DNA from: Lasiosphaeria ovina | Taxonomy: Eukaryota > Ascomycota > Sordariomycetes > Sordariales > Lasiosphaeriaceae | Length of the DNA stretch: 64,000 nt | NCBI GenBank assembly: GCA_033439765.1 | Contig: JAULSN010000002.1 | Location: 5,022,001-5,086,000 of the forward strand | Reading direction: 5' to 3' | Shown here: in pieces, positions 1 through 12,100 of the stretch | Layout of the letters: the number at the start of each line of letters is the position of its first letter | How positions within the stretch are numbered: position 1 is the first letter of the stretch | Program-made: the position numbers and the translations under genes | Notes under the pieces: model-generated | Database searches by the model: none | What the model was told of the DNA's origin: nothing | The model's input: the letters and a program-made list of their open reading frames with translations, nothing else

Positions 1-1289
1 ATCCTTTCTTGGAAAAAGCATGATCTTGGGCGCGGCGGCGTTTTTCACTGCATTTTGTTGTCATACCTAGTCATAGAGAGAAGGCAGAGAGGGCGCTCGG
101 TGTTTGTTGCTGCTCCTGTTGCTGCTGTTTTATGATGTCGTCGTCGTTATCGTCGGCGTTGTGATGTTATTTTTTTATAGACCGCTATAACATGTAAGAG
201 GTATGTCAGGCAGGATAGCATAGCATAGCATAGGATAATTACCGGCCGCAATAGAGCGCCGCCAGGGCGTAAGTCCCTGTTGGTTACAAGGTTATAAACA
301 CCATCAACTGTGCCTCGTGTGTTTGGTGGTTAGTAATGTAAGTAGTCATCCATCTCATCTGCATGGCCCTCGTCGGCTCTCTCTTTTGATCCTGAACGGT
401 TAATTGCGTTACAGTTCTGACTCTTATTTCATCGCTTTGTCGGCCTTTGAGAGTAAAGCAGTCACTCTTTAAGAAGATAACGGAGCAAAGTGCAGCGAGC
501 CAATAGTTGACGAGAAAAGAGGTCCGAGACGGTGTTCATTATATGGTATAATCAAGCAGACAAAACCGAGCTGCTCCCCAGCTTCCATATATATAATAAG
601 GAAAACCACTAAAGAAAATAGAGGGCTGGTTCGTTGTTCATCCGTCGATTCGTCCCAGCCGTAAGTAGTTCGTAGTCGTCGTGAAAGTCCGAAACTCTGA
701 AAACTCCTGTCTGTCCTGTTCTGTCCTCCTCCATGAAAGATCCCGTGGGTATCAAGTTCGTTCGTTCGTTCGCGACGAGAAGAGAATAAAAAAGAAAGAA
801 AGGAAAAGAAAAGCAAAAACAACCAGTAAACTCCCTTGCTCCAGATCAAGAGCCCGGGGTATCATAATGCTTGCCGATCCCAAACGAAACAAGAAAAAGA
901 AGAAAGAAAAGAAACCAAGCCAGTTATCCGGCTCTCGTGCCAAATCGACCCCTGCCAGGTAATTCTGTCGTCCTCCACGACCATAGCAGAAGCTGCTACG
1001 AGTAGTCGGCCGTCTGGGAGAACAAAAAAGGCTTTCTTCCCGAATCGAGAGCTTGAAGTGTGCAGTGACTTCGTGTCGAAATCGTCATGAACAAGCCTAG
1101 CCAGGCCCATGTAATTCTCCCTGGATTGAAATCTCTCAAGTTCCGATTCTGCTGCGTGCCTCCATGTTCGATTTGGAGTCCCAGCCTCTCCGGTTCAATC
1201 GCAGGGTATCCATTTTGGTCCTTTCTAGCGGACGCTTCTCTTATAACTCGAGTGGAATCCCTTCTCATGCCCGGCATCACAGCCCAAGC
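1..1289. other. No gene supported; 5' flank of the window
   Basis: No open frame here has recognisable protein character or good splice signals. It may hold the 3' untranslated region of a gene lying to the left and the 3' end of the minus-strand gene that stops at 1290. There are purine-rich stretches at 780-820 and 890-920. Confidence 0.5.
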
Positions 1290-3097
1290 TCAGATAAAGA
1301 CATCGACAATCAAGTGATTGGTGCGGGATGGGAAGTACAAGCTCCGCACCGACTCCTTCCACTGGACTTCGTTGTGGATGCACAACCCGGCGGGACCTTG
1401 TGCGTCCGCCACCTGGAAAATGGGGGAGAAGCCAGCCACTTCTAGTCCCGTTTTGATGACTGTGAAAATGCCGATGGAAACTGCCGTATCGGTGTGGTGA
1501 TACACGCTAGGATCGGCAAGGTTCATGTGGGTAACTTTGTTCTTGATGTTGATGGTGTATCGGATGTCGGCATTGTCAGGGACTTCGATAATTTGGACGG
1601 GGTTCTCATTGAAAACGTCCCAGTCTCGCTTCCGCTTGATCGCGTCGCTGAGCATTGGGCTAACAAAGGCCTGAACCTGCCGGATAGGTGATGGAGTCCG
1701 GGCGCGGAGAGAGCGCTGGGGTGGAGGATAAGTAGACTGCTGAGTCAAGACCGGGCTGGGGATGTCACTCACGTCAGGCTCCTGCTCCTGTATATGTGTT
1801 GCGTCCGACGAAGTAGATGACTGCGCGGTGGAAGGTCGAGTCAAAGTTGGGTTTGGAATCTCCGAGAGATCAGGAAGGGGTTGCTGAATCTGTGCCGCGC
1901 TTGAGCTGTAAATTTGGAAGGAACGATGTTGCTGAATAGGCTGCCGAGTCCAGGCTGGGTTGGGGATCTCCACCACATTCGGGTCCTGCTCCTGCACAGG
2001 TGACTCATGTGCGAGCTCTGGGGTTCGGCTATTCTGCTCTCCCTTTGCGGTTTTGGCAATCTTCAGCTTATGGAAGTGAAAGACCTTGCGCAGCAGCGAA
2101 GTGAAGTGGATGATGAGGCTAAAGCACCAGTTAGTTCAAGTGAATTTGAGAAGAGTAGAAACTGCCAAGGATATATGGGTTGTTGTTGTGAGGGGAAGTA
2201 TGCTTGGAGACTTACACTGTCGAGTCCTCGGGCCAAATGGGTGGCTGGGCGATCACTCGCTCGCAGTCTGGGCCAAACCACTTGACCCCCCAGCGTTCCT
2301 CGACCAGCAAGTCGAATGCGAGACGCAGGAGACCCTCCTTGTCGTGACACAGGCTGACAGTTCTGTCGGGGCCCCGCTCAGCGACGAGGTCCTCGAAAGC
2401 CTTCTTGAGGCTTTTGCCTTTGTGCGCACCCAAACCCAGCCGCTCGAAGTGCTCGTCAAATCTCTCGACCTCTGGATATGGTTCAGTAAACGGCCACCAC
2501 GTCTTAAAATGCTAACGGGGTGCTGGTGGGAGAGGGGACGAGGTGACGAGGGGAAGAGTGGAAGAGGAAGGAATTACTGAAGGTGAGGAATTCAGCCAGT
2601 CCGGCCGCTTCTCCGACGTTGCCGTCGCTTCGGCGATTGAGCCTGGTGTTGCGGCGGGTAGCGGCATTGGCCAGAGGGAAGCCAATGTCGGCCAGCGTGA
2701 TGCTGGCACCGGGGCGAGGACCCGAGCTGCTGGTGGCATTGTCAACGGGCTGGTCTTGGCGCAGCTCCTCGTCCAAGGCCTCAAACATGGCCTCGAGGAC
2801 ATCATCCCCTTCTGAAAAAAATTGGGGACTAACCACTGTGCCAACTGCACTCTGTCCAGCCCGGGGCGATAAAGCGGCCCCGGGTGGAGCAGAGGCAGTG
2901 GCGGGGGCGACGGCAGCCGAAGAGAGAATCGGCCCTCTCGGCAGAGCCAGTTCAAAAAAAGGTTTTATGGGCGCGGGGGGCGCCGAATCGGCGTTGCCCC
3001 CGGCCCCGACGACGTCTCGGTCCCCAAAGAGGTCGTCATCGACGTCGTCGTCGTCGGTAAAGAGGCCGACGTCCCACTCGGCGGCTGGGTGGGCCAT
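1290..3097 (-). CDS. Unrecognised acidic/Ser-Pro-rich protein, three exons
   Basis: I do not recognise the family. The model uses exons 3097-2578, 2471-2216 and 2118-1290, joined by GT-AG introns whose phases all match, giving 534 residues. The ATG is followed by an acidic stretch (WDVGLFTDDDDVDDDLFGD). Residues about 174-258 (exon 2) form the most protein-like block, with the motif HFERLGLGAHKGKSLKKAF and a Trp-rich segment RWGVKWFGPD. The middle is low complexity and holds three spaced copies of an E/D-x-x-[ED]-IP[NS]P motif (EIPNPAWT, EIPNPTLT, DIPSPVLT). The last 110 residues look folded again and start with QIIEVPDNADIRY. The hydrophobic-plus-acidic motifs resemble SUMO-interacting motifs, but that is inference. 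The gene is divergent from the tentative gene at 3415. Confidence 0.72.
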
Positions 3098-3414
3098 TGT
3101 CTCCTCGCTTGTTGGTAGGCCTAAACAGACGGAAAAGAAAAAAAAAGGAGTTTGGCCGCGACTGAAGGTTCGAGGTAAAAGTGTGAAGGTTTGAAAATCG
3201 CGAGGTGCTTAAGTGGAAGGAGGGGAGGCCGGGCCTGCCCCTCAAGGTTCTCACAGCCAGGCAGCAGCCGGGACTCAGAACAATACCAGTACAATACGGT
3301 TTTTATTGAATTTTGACTGAAGCACCTTCCGTCCGAACTAAACAATAGTAACGTACAATCAGACAACAAGAACCAATGTGTGTCATGTGTAGTGTCTTCG
3401 GCTGATACCTGTGC

Positions 3415-4340
3415 ATGATACAATGTCGTGCTCGGAAGCTCGAGATACGACCCCTGATTGCCCCGTTCCATTGTTACCCGCCTCGGACCATTTATCGCCG
3501 CACGTCTGAGGCCTATTATCCTTTAAGGTAGTTACCGTCGTTGATGTCGTTGCTGTCATAGCTTCGATGTTGTGAATATTGGAGCAATGCTCGGCTTCCG
3601 TTCGCCAAAAGGCAGGTAATCCCTTTGCGATTTTCACCTTATATTCAGAATCCCCCAAACACATCCTCACTACGACCGGGCCCAGGCAGAACAAACTCGC
3701 ACATATACAGAAATAACCGACCTCTACCAAACTCATAAGCAAGACTATGAGGTAGAAGATGAGGGAGAAAGTAAGTCCCAAGCCTCATGGCCGTAGATCA
3801 ACACCAAGTAAGCCGCCTGATCCTCGCGTCTCACTCCCGACTATATCCATCCACCTCACAAATGGCAGGAGAAATACACAGAGAGATGACATGATCTCCG
3901 CACATGCAACAAGGAGTACGCCATCCACCCCCTCCCCTTCCCCCCTTTCCATGTTCCGACATTTCACACCAGACCACGCGACGCCATTTCGCTTCGCCGA
4001 TATCTTGGCCTTTAGAGGCAAAGTCGACCTCGACAAGAACCCGGGACCGATCCAGAGCCACGGGACCATCCTTAACCTCTGCGCCTATTGCGCTGCACAT
4101 CCTAAGGCCAATACTGGCCCTTTTCTAGATTGCCGAAGCGCTGATGAATGGGCGCTTTGGGCGGGCCCGCAAAAACTGCAAATGGCGCGACCACGGGGCC
4201 AGATGCTCGTTCTTATGTGCCTAATAATGCCACGGACGACGACGAAGAGTGGGACGACGCCGAAGCTGCGGAGGACGCTGAAGCTACTAAGGAAGAGGCC
4301 CCAAGAGTCGGAGGAATCGTGGCAGAGATTCTCGGACTAA
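3415..4340 (+). CDS. Tentative three-exon gene, product unknown
   Basis: This model is built from splice signals rather than from homology. Exon 3415-3527 begins MIQCRARKLEIRPL and ends at a GTAGTT donor. Exon 3649-3770 follows a TATATTCAG acceptor, reads through a hydrophilic stretch (YTEITDLYQTHKQDYEVED) and ends at a strong GTAAGT donor. A third exon could start at 3886 and run to a stop at 4338-4340, keeping phase throughout (229 residues). The third exon contains FRFADILAFRGKVDLDKNPGP, followed by a Cys-containing segment. After about 4190 the character of the protein seems to move to another frame, so a relic with a frameshift is possible. No family is recognised. The opposite strand offers nothing better. 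Confidence 0.28.
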
Positions 4341-4962
4341 GGGGACGAATAAAGGCCTCGGAGGGGAGTCTCAATACGGCACTTTTTTTTATAAACCCTC
4401 CCCCCCCCCCCCCAAAACACTATAAAATCTCATAAAAAAAGCATGAAAACCTGTCACATGTGTTGTTGTCGAAGGTGCTCGTGTGTTGGAGATCCCCTCT
4501 AACGCATGTCGGTGACTTTGAGGTCCTAACATGGCCCAGGCATTCCTCAATGTAGTCGGACCCGGAGGGAATAAGGTAACATATATTAATTCCCGGACAG
4601 TTTTCCTCCCGATCAAGGTACTCTACGGGCTTAAATATTCGTGAATTATATGGTATCAAAAATTCTCCTTCACCCTGGACAAACTGGACATGGTCCCGTT
4701 AGGAGAGGAGCCCTGGTTGTTCATGAATGAGCATGATATAATCAACGTTCCCCCGAGGTCTTTTCCTTTTTGCGCATAATAAAACCTTATATGTGAGAAA
4801 AGACCAGGTCTCCTTTATCATCTCATTCTAGATATACTGCATATACCTTCTTTGATAACAAGGGCTCTCTTGAACCGTCAACTGGACACGAAAACTCATC
4901 TAGCTTTGCACATGCTCTAGTAACAGAGCAATGATACCATATCTGAGGGCACAGAAAGCGTA
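4341..4962. other. AT-richer intergenic stretch with a C14 tract
   Basis: This lies between the tentative gene and the stop codon of the SMP-30-like gene. It begins near a run of 14 C at 4400-4413 and continues as AT-rich sequence without a credible ORF. It probably includes the 3' untranslated region of the minus-strand SMP-30 gene. Confidence 0.5.
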
Positions 4963-6139
4963 TCAAGCGCCTAGCTTGAAGTTGTGGTGCCCCAGGCCCG
5001 TGGTCCCAACATCGACCCTGAAAAGGCCGCCTCCATAGCGCTTGCTGTCTCCCTCGCCCTCGTCATCCTCGGCACACGTGATGAAGAGCTCAGTCCCCAC
5101 GAACTCGCAGCAGGTGATGTGCCGGGTTGGGAGGTTAACTTGGCCGATGATGCTGCCCTCGGGGGAGATCTTGATGATGCGGCTCTCCCCCCATACAGCG
5201 TGCCAGAGGTTGCCCTCGCGATCGACCCGGAAGCCGTCCGGCTCGCCTGGCCCGTCGTGCTGGTAGAATACGCGCTCATTGGACCGGCTACCATCGGCCA
5301 TATCGTAGTCCCACGCCAAAACCTGCCGGGCCGACGAGTGAGTAAAGTACATGGTCCTCGAGTCCGGGGACCAGCCGACCGAGTTGGGGATGGTAAGCCC
5401 CGATAGGGCTACGTCACGGCTGCTGTCGGAGCCAAACCTGAAGAGCGTCCCTGCAACAAATACGAGCCAGGTCAGAAACAATCATGGGAGCGGGCTCCAT
5501 CACGGGATCCTCCCCGAACAACAAGTATGTACAGCATGCAATGCATGTCAGACCAGTGACATGTGTATCGATCATGGGGGCCCAACGCGCCAAGGAGTTC
5601 AAGAAATACCGATTTGGTTCTTGAGCTGATTGTGTTTTGCCACGTGGGAAGGAGGCACTGGTGTTCTTCTCTCCACCTGCTCACTTACCTTCAGGTTCGA
5701 AGGGGCCAAAGCCAAAGTCGGTCATGGTACCAAGCCAGAAGCGGCCATGCGGGTCGACCGCGCCATCGTTACTCCTGAGTCTGGCAGCTTGGTCCTCACC
5801 GCTCTCGGCGCTGTTGGCAAACCTGGCTAGGTATTCATACTGGCCCGTCCTACGGTCGAGGAGCGCAACGCCGTACTTGAGCCCGACCAAGATGGTGTCG
5901 CGCGGGTCGCGGCCCTCGACATCGGCCGTCACGGTAACCGGGACATCTAGCTGAACCGTCTTCAGCGAGGCCGGCCTATCGCTCAGCGAGACGATGTGGA
6001 CCTGCTTCTTCTTGATGTCGACAAAGCGCAGCGCATTGGTGGCGGCTTCAAAGTATGGACCCTCGCCGAGCAGGCAGTGGAGGTCGATGTAGGGCTCCGT
6101 GACGTGCCATTGCTGCACGTCCGTCTTGGATTCTGCCAT
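4963..6139 (-). CDS. SMP-30/gluconolactonase/LRE-like protein (regucalcin family)
   Basis: Two exons, 6139-5689 and 5450-4963, are joined by a GTAAGTGAG donor and a TTGTTGCAG acceptor in matching phase, giving 312 residues, the usual size for this six-bladed beta-propeller family. Family landmarks are visible: the metal-ligand Glu in LLGEGPYFEA near the N-terminus, LRSNDGAVDPHGRFWLGTM for the second ligand (Asn), IPNSVGWSPDSRTMYFT for the third, and DGFRVDREGNLWHAVWGESRI for the catalytic Asp blade. Members hydrolyse sugar lactones or related esters with a divalent metal; the substrate here cannot be read from sequence. The ATG at 6139 fits the family's start; the frame is open upstream but begins without ATG support. 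There is no signal peptide, so a cytosolic enzyme is expected. Confidence 0.92.
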
Positions 6140-9100
6140 GCTTGGTCGGCTGGGTGCTGGGCGGTTCTTGGGGGCAGCGGCGCGGTGCAGGAGTCGTCGA
6201 GCAGCGGTCAACGGGCAGAACCCACTTCTGGCCGGAGTCGGCCTGGCTCGGCTGTGCAAGGTAATGGCGAAAAGTCCGGTTGATGCTGCAGCCCAGGCGC
6301 TCACGCTCGTCGACAACGTCTGCCTCTCTTTCCCCACTTTCCAATGGGGGCCTGGAGTTTGCACTAGGTATGGAGCACCTTAGCTCCGGCCGTCTGGTTT
6401 CTTGCGGAGGGCTGGTGACTGGAGGGGCGTACGACTGCGACGAGCAATGCCCAGAGCTTGCCACGACAGCTTGAAAGCAGCATCAACTGCAGCAGCAGAA
6501 GCAGCAGCCGCTGCTCGGGGCCGGATCCGCGAAATTGCTATTTATTATAGCGGATGGCGTTGCAAGCTTGCAGCGAGGTGCCGAGTCAGCGGCAATAACG
6601 CTTCCGGCCGACCCGAGTCGCGCACGGCGGCGGAATCCAAGACAAGGCGGACACGGTCCGGAAGACGGCCCTCGGATCCGGGACTCCCCCCTGATCCAAA
6701 CTGACTGACACAGCCGACGGAGAAGTGTCCTCTCGGCCGGTGGGTGAAGTGCGCAGCGGAATAATAAAGCGGCACATTGGGTGGGCATGGACATTCCGGT
6801 TCAATCGGCAGACTGCGAGGTTTCAGAGCGCGCGTCCACCAAATTGCGCCAGCAGTGGGACGAAACCTCGAAGACCCAAAAGTTCTCCATGGTTGTTCTT
6901 GCCGTAGAAATGCCCAAAACCGCAAAATACTGCGAAACAACGCGCTTGCCTTCACTGAACCCGTGCTTTCCTTCCTATCTTGGTACAGTACCTACAATAC
7001 ACACCTAGTATGCACAGTGCCTAAGGAAGGCAGGAGCCCTGGACACCTTAGAGTTGAGACCAGGGTTGACGAAAGCAGTGACTCCATGGCGGGAATTATT
7101 GAAGGAAAAAAAAAAAAGGAAAACGTGGTATTTGTCAATCTCGCAATGCTGCCGCCCAGACAGACCGCAGTCGATCGCTCGCTCTTCATTCCGGGAACTA
7201 GCATTTCCAGCCTCGAGGAGGGTCCCTGGGTGGGCGGGTGACCTCCTCGCCGCAGGTTCGCCTCGGCAACGACACGTCAGACTCCCCTCGTCTATTTCTC
7301 GGTCTAGCTAACCACCTAGTTTGTTTGCGTCCGACTTCGCGCCCGAGAAGGGCATCCGTCCATCCATTGGCGTGGCCGAATCAGAGTCAGGTCTATAATT
7401 GGGTAGGCATTTGACGGATGACACGTACATGTACGTACGTCGAGACCACACCGAATCTAAGTTGGGTATCAAATTGGAGAATTCTAGTTTATACCAGAGT
7501 CTAGTGTAGGGCAAAAAACTCTCGCGGCGTGCATGTCTTCGCGTCCTGTCTACCTACGGACCAAGGTCCGGATAGGACTCCCGCCATCTGAGATCAACCA
7601 GAACGCGTTCCGGGTATAAGCTAATACGTAGATCTCTCGGGCTGGGCCGGGGTCTAGTCAACTTCAGGTTGACTCGTTCCATCACTTGAGACTGAGAGCG
7701 TACGGCGCGCCGTAGACAAGATTTCTTGTCTGCCGTCCTCGGAAGCTTATCCTTCTTTCTGCAATCTGCATGACGGACAATTTCTCACCGTTCTGTTCGC
7801 CGAGGGCTCGGACACATGATCGACAGCTGCTGCATGACCTGACCGCCTCGGGATTTCGATTGGGGGAACCGGGCGGGACCCGCGGGGGTGGAGAGTGGAG
7901 GCTCCTTCAGCAAAAAAAATCTCCACTGTCTTGATGGTCTCTCCTTTTTCCCTGCCTCAACCCAACGCAAAGGTTCCATTTGGCGACTGGCTGGCAGGCC
8001 GCAGGTTGGGAAAAGTGATAAATCACTCGAGCTGCAAGTGCGACAAACACCTCCCCACCTCGCCAATATCCCTGCGGGGCGTTCGTCCACTTGTACCGGG
8101 GAAGCTGCAGCAAGTGGGCCGATGACTTCGCTGGCCATCGCCATGCCTGCAGACCGGTGTAATCCGTATGCGGGAGTATCTGTACGTCGGGTATTCGTTG
8201 ATACCTTACCTTACACAACAAAGGAGGTAAGGCACATACTGGATGTCCAAAATATAACCACGTACGGTATGTTCGGCAACACTCCACGGCAAATATCAAC
8301 CTTTCAAGCACAGCTTCCCAATTAATTACTGGCCAATACGCCATGTCCCACACCGTCGTTGAAATTTTCTGTTAGTGGTGTTCCTTGCGATGAGCCGCAT
8401 GAGTCTTTGTGCTACGTAGGTATCTAAGGTACCTTCAAGATTTCAACGGCTGTTACGACAACCTTCCTTGAAAGTTAGCGCCACAGACAGGCCCGCCCCA
8501 CGTGTGAATTCCACCTCCGTTACAGTACGGAGCATTTCAGCTACGGAGTTGCAGGCAGGCAGCCCATTCTGATCAGTACACCATGCTACACAACTTGAGG
8601 CGAAAACGAGGCGTGCACAACGCCGTGATTCGTGGCCTGGACATCCTTAAAGCCTGATCGGTGCCTTACTGCCTTACTTTTTTTTTCTTCATTTATATAG
8701 GGCTTCGGCGGCTGCGGCCCGGCCGAGCGCTTCCCCCCCCCTTCTCCGCGATGGAAGCACGGCGAGTGCCGCAGGAGCCACCGAGATGATAGGCCCTCCG
8801 TGCAAGAAAAGCACTTGCATCATGTGCGGAGAGACAGCAGACGTGTGGTGGTGGGTGGGGGGAAGAAGGGGGGGGGAGGGGGAAAGAGACGCCATACATG
8901 GTACCGTAATTATCTTGCATTTGCTGTCGTGCAACCCACCAGATTTGCAAGGGACCCGATGACCGCATTTGACGAAGTCGACCCCATTCATTATTGATAT
9001 CCATCCCTATTGCGTGCGTACACTGTACCGAGTTTCTGCCAGCCCAGGTCAGGTCAGCTCGAGACCAGCCAGCCAGCCAGCCCGCCAGCCAGCCATCTTC

Positions 9101-12100
9101 CCCGGGAGGAGGCGTGAGGAAGGGTGGTGGGAGCGCAAGCTGGTCCAGTCGGTCGACCGGCCGGCCAGCCAGCCTCGATTTTGCGCCTCTGACACACAGA
9201 CAAGACGCAAGGCCATTCGGGGTTCCTACCCAACGCCGCCCACGGATCACATCCAACGTCGGTCAGTGGTGGCTCGCCAGCTTTGCACAGACCGGAGAGC
9301 GGTCGGTTTCTGCGCTTGGCTCGCGGGCGGGCGGGCGGGCGGTCTGCAAGACACCCCCCCTACCAGTGCCTACCTTACCTACTACTGCTGCATGCCATCT
9401 CTCCCGCTTCGAACGTCGTACTACTACTAGGTATTCGTATACTAGCTTAGTAGTAGTGTGTGTATGAGTTGGCATCAGGCGAAGCAGGAAAAAGTAGTTT
9501 CCATCCCATTAAGAAGGCGAACAACCTACGACTAGATCCTATACGGAGAAGTTACTCTGCCGGGCAGTTTTCAATGTCGCCATCAAGCGAGTGGAGGTTT
9601 GAGCATCCAATCGTGTATGACGCTACTCACACCTGCCTGCCCGTCGTGTCACTCGAGAAAGGGACGGGCCGGGAGAGTCGTGTCTCTGTGGTCCCAGAAA
9701 ATCATTACTGGTTCTAGAGAGATAAGAGGTACGGCTGTGTCAAGTACGACCCTCGAGGCGTGGTTATTTAGTTGCTCCCGAAATATATTTCTCGCGGTTG
9801 GGGGTCATATCATCATCAGCCTGGGGGGTGGGGAAGGAAAAAAAAAAACGAAATGCGGAAAGCATGAAAATGAAAATCACGGGCTTCAGAAGTTTTCTCC
9901 GAGACTGCATATCATATCAAAAGCTTCCTTTATGTAGAAGCAACCTTGAACTTACCTAACGGCAGGTTTGGCTCACCGATCTTTTTTTTTTTTTTTTTTC
10001 TTCGTCTCTTTTATTCGAGCTCTTGCCTTAGGTGGGGGTCCCGCTGATTGCGTGTGAGACAAAACGACATGACGGTGAGCCCGTTTTTTTGCTTCTGCTT
10101 TTCGTGTGCCCGCTTTTGCAGGATCATCGACGATATTGGGATTGGGGGGGGGGGAGAGCAGCCTTGTTAGCCGCTGGCCTTGTTGGCCGCCGCCGATTTA
10201 CAACCCAGCCACGGCTCGTCTTCCGATCCCCTGGCCTTCCCCACATGATGCGTGGTCACGTCTTTTTCTTTCTTTCTTTTTTTTGTCTTTCCATTCCTTA
10301 ATCCAAATAAATGTCTCACTCCTTTTTCCGATGCCTCCTGCATGTTGCCGGCGTTTCTTTGTCGGCGACATGGAGGCGTTTGCACTTGGGATCCTGGACC
10401 TGAGACACGCCGCCCATCAGGACCAGATGAGGACAGGAGGGCTCCTTTCGAAGGAATACAGAACCAATACCCAGACTGAGTACTGCCATGTTTCTTTTTT
10501 GCTTCCTTTTTATCATTTTCCGTCCCTGCCGCGGTTGCCCACCATATCCATGGGGAAAAACGGGAAAATTTGTCGAAAGTCCGAATCCTACCCTCTGGTC
10601 ACATCTCAGTTGAATACGAACCGGCATATAGAAATTGGCAATTTTGGAACCGCTTCCGGGGCCCAGATCGGTCACCCCACTGCGTTGAATACCAATCGTC
10701 TGGGAGTTGTAGATCCTGGAGTGATACAGTGGAGTGCCCTTTGGAATGCCATCGATCATCTAACCCGCGTTTGGCGCAAACCCGCTGCGCGGCTGGCAGC
10801 CCTCTGAGGGGCTAGTGCGAAAGTGCGTATCTGCGTTGAGTCTAGAAAACGTCCCTCAAGACATAGGCTGTACCTACTACCTACCCAATATTCAAGGTAC
10901 TTGGTGTTCTTAGAGACAAATGGAGAGTTGCAGTTTCTTTTCGCTTATAACTTGCGTCGAATTGCACTTGGTGCGCCAAGATGATATGTGCATTATTGGC
11001 ATATCAGGTTGAAGTGCTGTACTATGTAGCTTGAGGATCGCGAAAGTGGCGTCTAGGTTGTCTGCTCGGGCCAATTTCAGGACTGGCCTTCTGCGTGTGG
11101 CCAGCCGTCAATACCTATCTCGTCAGAGCGCTCCTTGACTACGGATGGATACCTTACCACTGAATGAATACTGGGGGAGGGGAGGAAGAAGCTGCCGCGC
11201 TGCAGCTTGCCAAGTTGGTGATGAATGATGGGCCGCATTCTTGGCCGCATCTGCCAACCGAAGGAACCTGATGAATGATAAAACGCCGTGAGGAAAAGTG
11301 GAACTGTTAACTTGGATTAAGCAAAGCGATGGAGCGGGAATTAACGCGCTTGAGAATCGCTTCCATTGAGAGAGCATCGGCAGGTGAAGGCGGAAAGCTA
11401 TAGCTTTCCATCGGTCGGATACAGAACCCCTAGAGTCTAGGCACCAAGGAAAAAAAAAGAGAAGACCGGGATGGCTCGGATCAGCGCCAGCCACGCTATC
11501 CATCCATCCACAGACGTTGCGGTGGTGGGTGCGGCGCCTCCATCTTGTCGTCGTTCCCATGCACCGCTGTACCTGCAGGACAGCCCAATTCTGACTGCGA
11601 GAATTTCAGGCGTCAATGCAACAAAACCGGTCAAGGGCAATAATAATACCTTGCAAGGCGGGTGGACGCAGACCAGACGTCTCTGCACAAGCCAGCAGGT
11701 TGGTGTCTGGCAGTCTGGGAGCGGTCAACACGCTTTCTCTGATCTCTTTTTGTCACGCTAGCAGACAACCCAATCGGGCAACTGACGCCCGGGCCTGATA
11801 TCTGACGAGCGAGCTTGTGCGATTAAATACCTTAGGTTACCTGGGTACGAGTTGAGTACCTACCTCAGGCACCTTAGTTACATCCCGGCGATTCGAGTGT
11901 GGGCTGAACAGGTGTCTCGGAGGGGATTGTGCAACATTCGAAGCTTCTTTCGGAGGCAATTGCCTCGGCGGCGACAAACGATTGTCGTGTGCAAAGGCAC
12001 CAAGTCGTGGTGTTGTCCCGTCCGCCTCACCTCGTGGTTGTAATGCCAGCGTGGCGGCGAAGACCTTGCCAGACAGACAGCCCCGGACCACTAACACGCC

